13,821 nucleotides of DNA from Bacteroidota bacterium (lineage in GTDB: Bacteria > CLD3 > SB21), in NCBI GenBank assembly GCA_020438245.1, contig JAGQUY010000271.1, positions 4,636 through 18,456 on the forward strand, given 5' to 3'. Numbering within the stretch: position 1 is the first letter of the stretch; every line of letters begins with the position of its first letter. Positions 6,240-13,600 of the stretch are shown piece by piece. The notes below the pieces were generated by a model, which worked only from the letters and a program-made list of their open reading frames with translations, ran no database searches and was not told the origin of the DNA. The position numbers and the translations under genes are program-made.

Positions 6240-7340
6240 TCACACTTCGGACGTTCTTTTTATGACCATCATGGAAAGGTCGTCACGGACAGATGCCTCC
6301 CCGACAAAGGAATCGATATTTCGGAACAGGGTTTCTCCAATTTCGCGGGCGCTCAAATGACGTAGTTGGCGCAGCCTCTCCGAAAGTCGTTCGATACCGT
6401 ACTGAACACCCTGCTCGTTTTGCGCCTCCGTCAGACCATCGGTGAAGGCAAAAAACACGTCCCCCGGTTGGAGATCAACCACGTGGTCCTCATACGTTGA
6501 TGACGGGGCCAAGCCAAGGGCCAGATGCCCCTTTTTCATCTCGTGGACATCGTTCTTGGTTACCAAGATGGGCGGCAAGTGGCCTGCATTGACATATCGG
6601 ATGGTTCCGGAATCCGGTCGTAATTCAAGTACCAGCAGTGACGCAAAAATTGATTTGAGGCTGTCGCGATGAAAGATGGAATTTACTTTTGCACAAAGGT
6701 CGGGCAACGAGGTAACTTCCGAAGCCAACGCCCGTACGGTAGCCTGCAGTTTGCTGGACAGCAGAGCAGCCCGCAAACCTTTTCCAGCCACGTCGGCCAA
6801 GGTTATTGTCATGCTCCCGTTACCGACGTCCAGACAATCGACCAAATCACCTCCCACTTCCCGTGCCGGCCGTGAATCGAACCATACCGACCAGTCTTTC
6901 AGTTCCGGACAAGAATTGGGCATCAATGCCCGCTGAATAGAACGCCCCGACTCCAATTCATCATGTGCAAGCAACTTGTCTTTCAATTCAAGGATCAACA
7001 CAAACAGCAGGAGAGCGAAGCCAAGAAAGCCGTTATCCGAAATGATGGCACCGCCTGCTTGGATAGTCATGTGATTCATCGACAGCACAAAGCCCAACAC
7101 CAGCAGAAGTCGGCGCGTCGGTGAAAGGTTATAAAAAAGACCTTTGAGCAGCCACCACGTCTCAAGCATCGACCGTGAAACGATGTTCTTGCCGGCCAGT
7201 TTTTGCCGGCGTTCTTCATCAATGTAAAAATCTTTCAGATCACGATAATCCCGGCGAATCGTACGATAGTGACCGCCATGGCCGAGATCTTGGTGCAACG
7301 TCTTGAAGACACCGTCCTGATTTGTTTTGGAAGATTTCAT
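6240..7340 (-). CDS. Membrane-attached PP2C/SpoIIE-type protein phosphatase (RsbU-like)
   Basis: A 366-residue protein. Residues ~1-74 are a charged cytoplasmic region with no recognised domain; two membrane helices follow at ~77-93 (RLLLVLGFVLSM) and ~98-118 (NGFLGFALLLFVLILEL). A linker helix with ELESGRSIQRALMPN, typical of RsbU/SpoIIE phosphatases, then leads into the catalytic domain at ~145-362. Metal-binding residues are present: GGD at 163-165, Asp183 in LADVAGKG, Asp301 in FTDGLTEAQN and Asp353-Asp354 in RDDLSMMVI. Such enzymes dephosphorylate anti-sigma-antagonist proteins (STAS) or other Ser/Thr-phosphoproteins. The short loop between the helices suggests no large sensory periplasmic domain, so the signal may come from the membrane or the N-terminal region. 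The FHA gene downstream is a likely partner. No STAS or RsbW gene is nearby. Confidence 0.93.
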   Translation of the reverse strand: MKSSKTNQDGVFKTLHQDLGHGGHYRTIRRDYRDLKDFYIDEERRQKLAGKNIVSRSMLETWWLLKGLFYNLSPTRRLLLVLGFVLSMNHMTIQAGGAIISDNGFLGFALLLFVLILELKDKLLAHDELESGRSIQRALMPNSCPELKDWSVWFDSRPAREVGGDLVDCLDVGNGSMTITLADVAGKGLRAALLSSKLQATVRALASEVTSLPDLCAKVNSIFHRDSLKSIFASLLVLELRPDSGTIRYVNAGHLPPILVTKNDVHEMKKGHLALGLAPSSTYEDHVVDLQPGDVFFAFTDGLTEAQNEQGVQYGIERLSERLRQLRHLSAREIGETLFRNIDSFVGEASVRDDLSMMVIKRTSEV

Positions 7341-7447
7341 GCAGGTTTCCGTATCTGTGCGTCTTCTTTAACGGTCGTTTCTACAAACAGTTTCAACGGA
7401 AGAACCGGGCAGAAGAAAAATTGCCGAAACGCCGCCGTACAAGAGGA

Positions 7448-7891
7448 TTAGACGCCGAACTGGGTGAGATGATGATTCGTGTGTTTATACAGGAATTGTC
7501 CCCATTCGGCAGCTGTTAGCGGACCAAAGAACCCGTTATTAAAAAAAACAATTGCGGATTGCCCCTCAGCAAGTTTATCCAGACACGCCAATAAATTCTT
7601 TTTCTCCTCCTCAAATATTCTGGAGTCCGCTACAATAAATTCCGGGGCGGTGGGAGAGTTTTTTCCAAATGGCTTGTCGCTCGTCGCCATCGATCTGAAG
7701 AATCTGCCGATGAAACGAAGCCAGGATGGCTTCAACGAAAATTCACCGAGCGGAACCTTGATCCCGCGCGTGCAGTGGCACAACATCTGCGCGGCATCCA
7801 TCTTGCCCCACTGCCCCCGTGTTTCGGGCGTTAGTTGCCCTATTCTTGAACGGATTTCTCGCTGGGTTTCCGGATCAAAAATCGATTTCAT
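7448..7891 (-). CDS. DUF1569 protein of the DinB-like fold
   Basis: A 147-residue cytoplasmic protein resembling DUF1569, a branch of the DinB/YfiT four-helix-bundle superfamily. Characteristic pieces are WGKMDAAQMLCHC near residues 28-40 and LTAAEWGQFLYKHTNHHLTQF near 125-145. The likely metal ligands of the DinB fold are His39 and the pair His137 and His141; the nearby His140 is an alternative. Some relatives are thiol-dependent transferases, and bacillithiol-dependent members exist, which makes the bacilliredoxin elsewhere in the window suggestive; no direct link is shown. The start at 7891 has an excellent AGGAGAT ribosome site. It lies 73 nt downstream of the flavin reductase gene. The biochemical role of DUF1569 proteins is not known to me. 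Confidence 0.82.
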   Translation of the reverse strand: MKSIFDPETQREIRSRIGQLTPETRGQWGKMDAAQMLCHCTRGIKVPLGEFSLKPSWLRFIGRFFRSMATSDKPFGKNSPTAPEFIVADSRIFEEEKKNLLACLDKLAEGQSAIVFFNNGFFGPLTAAEWGQFLYKHTNHHLTQFGV

Positions 7892-7930
7892 GGATCTCCT
7901 TCTGATTTGTGTTCGAAGGTATCAACAATT

Positions 7931-7944
7931 TTGCTCAAGAGCAA
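7931..7944. repeat. Short inverted repeat between flavin reductase and DUF1569 genes
   Basis: TTGCTC and GAGCAA are inverted with a 2-bp centre, in the 73-bp gap between the two genes. It is too short in the loop to make a stable hairpin terminator; as DNA it could be a binding site. Weak, listed because the gap has little else. Confidence 0.25.
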
Positions 7945-7964
7945 CCTCGCACACGGATACTCCG

Positions 7965-8567
7965 TCAAGCCTCGATTGCGTCCTGGCGCAGCAACTGCTC
8001 AAGCTGAAATCGGGGGCAAATATTTTGATGAATATAATTCATCAAACTGGTTGCTACGCTGCGGATTCTTTCTTCAGTCTTGGGATCAAGACAACGACCA
8101 TTCTTATCAAATATCTTGGCGACAAACGCCACGGAAATCGGCAACGGCAGTACCATGGCACCAACATGACTGCACACGCTGCGAAGCTGCTCCAGCGACT
8201 TGATGGCTCCGATACTTCCGGCGGCCACTCCCATCAGCACGACCGGTTTCCCGGACAAGACGGAAGGAAATCCCAAATTTTCAATCACCAATTTGATCAC
8301 GCTGCTGAAACTTCCATGATATTCCGGCGTGGCAAGAACTACCCCTGCTGATTTCTTGATAAGGCTCTGAAGCCGATGCGATCCTTCCCCGGGCGGCAAA
8401 CCCGGAAACGAAAGGTCATACTCCAACGGGTTTACAACCTGCACATCGACGCGTTCATCCTTGAGCAACTCATTGGTGACAAGCGCCGTGGCTTTTGCTG
8501 TGTAGTTGCCCGGCCGGACGCTGCCGTTGACAATAACGATACTTAGTTTTTCATGAGTAGACTTCAT
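7965..8567 (-). CDS. NADPH-dependent FMN reductase family protein
   Basis: A 200-residue flavodoxin-fold oxidoreductase. It has the family's FMN phosphate-binding loop near residues 15-22 (GSVRPGNY, usually G-S-x-R-x-x-S/N) and the flavin-ring loop ATPEYHGSFSSVIK near 79-92. Members use NAD(P)H to reduce FMN, quinones, azo dyes, chromate or other electrophiles, and the cytoplasmic location fits the absence of a signal peptide. The domain proper ends around residue 180; the final 20 residues are a helical tail. The ATG at 8567 has AGGA six bases upstream. It is followed by the DUF1569 gene, 73 nt away on the same strand, and preceded by an S41 peptidase gene 81 nt upstream. The specific electron acceptor cannot be deduced. 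Confidence 0.9.
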   Translation of the reverse strand: MKSTHEKLSIVIVNGSVRPGNYTAKATALVTNELLKDERVDVQVVNPLEYDLSFPGLPPGEGSHRLQSLIKKSAGVVLATPEYHGSFSSVIKLVIENLGFPSVLSGKPVVLMGVAAGSIGAIKSLEQLRSVCSHVGAMVLPLPISVAFVAKIFDKNGRCLDPKTEERIRSVATSLMNYIHQNICPRFQLEQLLRQDAIEA

Positions 8568-8648
8568 GAATGTCCTTTCTGTAATGGGTAATGAAAGTGA
8601 TCAAAGGGTAAACTCTCTTCGGACGCAGGAATTCCCGTTGTTCTTGAT

Positions 8649-9701
8649 TTAACGTTGAACTGTCCGTACGGGATTGTGAATGAGCTGGATAGCTCGTTCC
8701 AGAATGGTGTCTTTCGCCTGTGAAGCATCCGTCGATGAAATGTGGACGGTCTCATCGGGCGGTATACCGACCCCTTCGTACGTCCGGTGGTCCGGTCCTT
8801 CAACAACGCCTACCGTCACTCTGCAAACCCATCCGTTCGGAAGCTCACGAGGCAGTGCATGCGGAAGCGCTCCTTCGGTCGTATCCCCGACTACGATTAC
8901 TTGGGGCAGTGCTTTCATTGCCAGAACAAATCGTTCGGCGCCACTCGCCGTGCGCTTGTTCGTCAGTAGGACGATGGTCTTCAAAAACCGATGTTTTCCC
9001 GTGGGCTTGACATACCAAGCGAAAGGTTCTGAAAAATCATTGCGATTCGGACCGTTTCTGGAATATCCGTAGGAAAACAGACGTTTTTGATCGGCAAACC
9101 GGCCGGCTACGGCCTGTGCATTCGAAGCATCCCCACCGCCGTTGTTTCTGACATCAATCACCATCCCGTCCCTGTTTTCAAAAGTTTGCAAAACGTCGTC
9201 CAGACCCTTGACCCAGTCGTCTACTCGCGCAAAGTCTTCATCTTCGAAGGTCGGAATCCAAATATAGCCAATACCGGTTGCCGGGGTGCCGGTAACAAAG
9301 TGTCCGTCACTCTGAATTGTCGACTTCAGGTACGTCTGCTTGATGTTCTCAAAATCGAAGTTCAACGGTCGGGCATTTTGCCTTGCCGCGTTGGATACTG
9401 CGCTCTTGAAAGGCGACAAAAGGTATACATGACCGTCGTTTAGATGGGCGAGGAGCCCTTCACACGCGTTGAACAATTGGAGTTCAGTCATGTCGTCGCG
9501 GATAATCGGACGATACACGGTGTACAATGAATCCCAGTTAACCCCGCGGATCTCAAAGGCGCTATAGTAACGGTCGAAGACGGACCATAATTGATCGAAG
9601 GTGACCGTCGGCGTATTGCGGGGATTCGATCCCAGCCAAAAATCGGAACAGGACGCCAAGATAATGCAGCTGGTCCATGCGATGGGTTTCATAAATCTCA
9701 T
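8649..9701 (-). CDS. S41-family peptidase-like lipoprotein (Ser/His type)
   Basis: A 350-residue protein starting at 9701, where ATG overlaps the upstream stop as ATGA; the frame is open 25 codons further but that extension has no ribosome site and hides the signal sequence. The N-terminus MRFMKPIAWTSCIILASC ends in a lipobox with Cys18 as the lipidated residue. The body has the S41 core: L-x-D-G-H at 87-91, VIDVRNNGGGD at ~182-190, and Ser253 in TASGAE followed by VVGDTTEGALPHALP. Carboxy-terminal processing proteases of this clan normally have a lysine in T-x-G-K-G; here that position is T-x-E-G, so a Ser-His pair with His91, as in nisin-resistance-type members, is likelier. No PDZ domain is evident. 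Envelope-located proteolysis is inferred. Confidence 0.86.
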   Translation of the reverse strand: MRFMKPIAWTSCIILASCSDFWLGSNPRNTPTVTFDQLWSVFDRYYSAFEIRGVNWDSLYTVYRPIIRDDMTELQLFNACEGLLAHLNDGHVYLLSPFKSAVSNAARQNARPLNFDFENIKQTYLKSTIQSDGHFVTGTPATGIGYIWIPTFEDEDFARVDDWVKGLDDVLQTFENRDGMVIDVRNNGGGDASNAQAVAGRFADQKRLFSYGYSRNGPNRNDFSEPFAWYVKPTGKHRFLKTIVLLTNKRTASGAERFVLAMKALPQVIVVGDTTEGALPHALPRELPNGWVCRVTVGVVEGPDHRTYEGVGIPPDETVHISSTDASQAKDTILERAIQLIHNPVRTVQR

Positions 9702-10501
9702 GGATGAAACACCAATCCAAAAAGAAGTTGTTGACGTACGGACACCGATGTTTTTGGTCTTGTAAATTCTGACCATCTCAATCCATAACTAAGCTCAGCG
9801 GACCATTTGCTCGTCAGCACTTTCCTGAGCGTGAGCGTGTTATCCACGGAAAAAAAGCCGAACGGTGATGTCCAGTGGGAGAGTTTGAGGAATGCTCCAA
9901 GGTACGAATGTCGCGTCGCGATGGCCCCATCCCGATCGGTAGCCAGGCTGTACGGATTGCGATAGGTAAGACTGATTAAGGGTACATGAATTCTCCAAAT
10001 AAGACTGGTTGCCGGCGATACAAAATATACCGTCTGCAACATCGGGTGAATGGAAGAATAAACTTCTGCGACCGTCTCCTCCTCCAAGCCATCGGCATAG
10101 CTGTAATTTCGGAGAGTGAACGCATTAAGCCACAAGGTGCCGGCTGAAATCGTCATGCCTCCGGGCATCCATTTAAGTTTCTTCAAAAAAGCATAGTGAA
10201 ATTCAACATCCACGAGCTCCGCTTCGTGGCTGGATGCTCCAAGATTTCCGTGAAATTTTGATTCCAATTTGGAAACTTGAAGATAGAGTCCTCCTTCGTG
10301 ACTCCACTGATCACCCGATCGCACATACTCGAGGGAGAGGGGAACCGCCCATCCCCGGTACTGGAAAGGCGATGCCAACCGGTCTTTGGAAAGATTCACA
10401 TTCCGACCTACCATAAACCTTATAGAATGATCGGCTTGGGCAACTACGAAACCGGAAAATAGACCAATCAGGCACAAAGCGTGAATCAACAGTTTCAGCA
10501 T
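9698..10501 (-). CDS. Exported beta-barrel-like protein (predicted outer membrane)
   Basis: A 267-residue protein with a clear signal peptide, residues 1-22 (cleavage after VVAQA). The mature chain is rich in alternating hydrophobic and polar residues with many aromatics, such as WAVPLSLEYVRSGDQWSHEG, GGLYLQVSKLESKFHGNLG, TISAGTLWLNAFTLRNYSY and SWAELSY-like strands, then LLFGLVFHP at the C-terminus. This looks like about 10-12 amphipathic beta strands, as in small outer-membrane barrels. I find no named family. The ATG at 10501 has GGAA nine bases upstream, and a promoter candidate ends about 32 bp upstream. The stop codon overlaps the start of the S41 lipoprotein gene, so the two proteins are probably made together; a substrate or partner relation is a reasonable guess but unproven. 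Confidence 0.78.
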   Translation of the reverse strand: MLKLLIHALCLIGLFSGFVVAQADHSIRFMVGRNVNLSKDRLASPFQYRGWAVPLSLEYVRSGDQWSHEGGLYLQVSKLESKFHGNLGASSHEAELVDVEFHYAFLKKLKWMPGGMTISAGTLWLNAFTLRNYSYADGLEEETVAEVYSSIHPMLQTVYFVSPATSLIWRIHVPLISLTYRNPYSLATDRDGAIATRHSYLGAFLKLSHWTSPFGFFSVDNTLTLRKVLTSKWSAELSYGLRWSEFTRPKTSVSVRQQLLFGLVFHP

Positions 10502-10532
10502 CTTAGGTTCCGAAGGATTTTGAAGAGAAGAT

Positions 10533-10561
10533 AAGATACTAAACGATCGTCAGAACGCCAA
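10533..10561 (-). promoter_or_regulatory. Candidate sigma70-like promoter of the barrel-peptidase operon
   Basis: On the minus strand TTGGCG (10561-10556) and TATCTT (10538-10533) are 17 bp apart, with the predicted transcript start about 25 nt before the ATG at 10501. Both elements are 4/6 matches, so moderate support only. Confidence 0.42.
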
Positions 10562-10603
10562 AGTTTCGTTTCTTGGGTCAGAAAGATCGCCTCTTGGTGC
10601 CGC

Positions 10604-10632
10604 TTGATTTGTCGATTCGCATGGTCTATATT
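10604..10632 (+). promoter_or_regulatory. Candidate sigma70-like promoter of the sensor kinase gene
   Basis: TTGATT at 10604-10609 and TATATT at 10627-10632 are 17 bp apart. A transcript start near 10639 would leave about 19 nt before the GTG start at 10658. It faces away from the barrel-peptidase promoter across a 156-bp gap. Confidence 0.5.
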
Positions 10633-10657
10633 AACCTGGTTCCAAACCTGTGATTCC

Positions 10658-13600
10658 GTGAAAAAAACCTTCATCTTTTTCTTCACTGTCGTCTCTCTCG
10701 CCACGGCGAATCTGACAGCTCAAAGTTTCACCACCTATTCCGTTGAGCACGGTCTTGCCCAGTCGCAGGTGTATGCCATGTGTCAGGATCGAAACGGCTA
10801 TCTTTGGTTCGGAACCTATGGAGGCGGAGTAAGTCGTTTTGACGGCGTCCATTTTCAAACGTATACGGTTCACGATGGCTTGGTCAACAACGCCGTCTAT
10901 TCCATTCATGAAGACCGAACAGGGCGTCTTTGGTTTGGGACAGACAACGGATTGTGCAGTTATAACGGCGTAGACTTCACCACCTATTCTGAATTTGACA
11001 GCGCGGTCGTCAACGTCATCTACGAGTCGAAAGACGGCAAGTTATGGTTTGGAATTGATCAGGCTTTGGTCATGTACGACGGGTCCCGTTTTACAAGATT
11101 CAATAACGCCATGGAATATTTCTCGGTTTCAGCGATCGCACAGGGCCCCCAAGGTAAACTTTGGATTGGAACCGAGGGCGCAGGCCTTTTTACGTTCGAA
11201 GACTCGGCTTTCACAAGTGTTGCTTTGCCCGCTCTGCTTCCTAAGAAGATCATATACTCCCTTCTCTTTGTCAGAAATGGGGATCTTTGGATCGGCACTT
11301 CCCAAGCCGGTGCAATCAAGCTGAAAACGGACGGATCGGTTGAAACCCTGACTACCAAAAAGGGACTGGCAAGCAATACGGTTTGGCACATCATCGAAGA
11401 TCGGCAGGGACGATTGTGGTTTGGGACGCATGACGGACTCAATCTGTTGTCAAAAGACACGATGCTGACGTTTACGGATAAGGACGGTATGAGCTCCAAC
11501 AACGTATGGTCGCTGATGGAGGATCTTGAAGGCAATGTTTGGGTCGGAACGGACATCGGTGGTGTTATGCGGTACAGAGATTTTGGCATAGAGTCTTTTA
11601 CCAAATCTCAAGGCTTGCACAGCGGGGATGTTTGGTCCATCGTCGAAGACGACCGGGGCTCGGTATGGTTTGGGACATCCGGCGGACTGGTTCGAATGAA
11701 GGCCGGTCGTTTCGACTACTTCAAGCTTACTGTCAGGGGTCAATCGGCGATCATCTATTGCGTTTTTCAGGATTCACGGAAACGCCTTTGGGTCGGCACA
11801 GACGGACTGGGCGCGTTCCGCTTTGACGGGGAGTCCTTCCACCATGTCACCGGACCCAGTCATCTCGCAAACGCAACGGTATATTCCGTCTATGAAGATC
11901 GAAAACACGCCCTTTGGTTTGCCACGGGAGAGGCCGGCCTGTGCAGAATGGATGACAGTGGATGGACTTGTTTCACCACAAAAGACGGATTGACGGACAA
12001 TTCCGCGTTTTCTATCCTCGAGGATCTCTCCGGTAATTTCTGGTGTCTTACCTATCGGGGAGTGAGCAGACTCCGCGGCAATCATTTTGAAAGCGCCTTT
12101 GGAAAGGGCAAACTGGATAAGTTTGTAACGCTTTCCATTACCCAAGACAGCAGCGGAGGCATCTGGTTTGGCACGGAAAACGGCATTTTTCTGTTCGAAA
12201 ATGACAGTCTGTTACACTTTACAGAAGCAGACGGCCTGACCTCGAACATCGTTTATTTCGTGGGAGTCGATCATCTCGACCATTTGTGGATTGGTCACAA
12301 TCGGGGTGTAGACAAGTTCGAGTTGGGCGCCTATCGAGCCACCGGTCAAAAGCACTTTCGCAATTTTGGTACGGAAGAGGGTTTATACGGATTGGAATGC
12401 AACCAAAACGCCGTGACTTGTGACTCGAGGGGACGCATGTGGTTCGGAACCGTTAATGGGGCCTATCGATTTACCCCCCGCATGGCCGATCAGCCGATGC
12501 CTGAACCGATCCCACACATCCGCGGCTTGCGGTTGTTCATGCAGAAAACAAATTCCCGAAAATATGCCGAACGTATCGATCCAAGGTCCCAACTGCCGGT
12601 ACACTTAAGCCTGCCGTACAATCAAAATCATCTGACGTTCGATTATACGGCAATCAGCTTTACGGCGCCTTCCAAATTGCGATTTCGATTTCGCCTGAAC
12701 GGCTTCGATGAAGAATGGTCTCCCGTTACCGGTGAACGAAGTGCCGTCTATTCCAATCTGCCGCCCGGAAGTTATGAGTTTGAAGTGCTTGCAAAGAATG
12801 GGGATGGCGCGTGGAGCTCTGCCCCGTCGATGCTATCGTTCGTAATTCGCCCCCCGTTCTGGAGAACCTGGTGGTTTCAACTGTTCGCGGTCGTTTTCGT
12901 CGGCTCTCTGATCGTGGGCTTCGTAAGGATGCGAACGGCGCGGATTCGACAGAGGGCCTCGGAACTGATGGTCTTCAACGAGGCGCTCCAAAAGCAGATT
13001 CAGGAGCGGGAAAGGGCCGAGGAAGCGGTAAGAACCAGTGAAGGCAAATTCAGAACCTTGGCCGAGCTGCTGACCGCCTCCATTTTCGTCGTTCGAGGAG
13101 AACAGATCATCTATACGAATCCTTACGCCTCTGAGTACACCGGTTACACGACCGATGAATTATCGCGCATGAAATTTTGGGAGTTTACGCACCCCGAACA
13201 ACGAGATATGGTCAAGCGTCTGGGCCGATTTCGTCAATCCGGCCAAGCGGCACCCAGTCGATACGAACTGAAAATCGTGACCAAATCGGGAGAAGAGCGA
13301 TGGTGCGAGATGCTGATGAATCTGGTCGAGTACGACGGTGAGCGAAGCATTTTAGGCGCTGCCATTGACATTACCGAACGAAAACATGCGGTGGAGGCAC
13401 TTTTCCAAAGCGAGGCCAAATACAAAAACCTTTTTACAAACTCGCTCGTCGGCATGTTCAAAACTTCTTTTGGAACTGGTACCGTAATTGAGGCCAATCG
13501 CAGGGCGCGAGAAATTCTCGGGTTTGATATGGGCAAGGTCAGAACCTCTGATCTGTATGTCGATCCCGACGACCGTGAGGTCATGAAGCGGAAACTTCTT

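Noticed and set aside
7390..7447. Terminator after the DUF1569 gene
   Set aside because: There is a T-run on the minus strand but the GC-rich part before it repeats directly (GCCG...GCCG) and does not fold into a stem.
7479..8351. 290-codon plus-strand open frame over the DUF1569 and flavin reductase genes
   Set aside because: It crosses two real minus-strand genes with strong ribosome sites and family motifs; its own protein has no recognisable domain.
11059..11604. Minus-strand open frames within the sensor kinase (181, 100 and 97 codons)
   Set aside because: They are antisense to regularly spaced propeller repeats, which create long repeated shadow frames.
10805..12465. Possible DNA tandem repeat or satellite array
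   Set aside because: The periodicity of tgg-ttt/ttc-ggg-ac motifs is explained by the protein-level propeller repeats; the DNA copies are diverged and vary in spacing.
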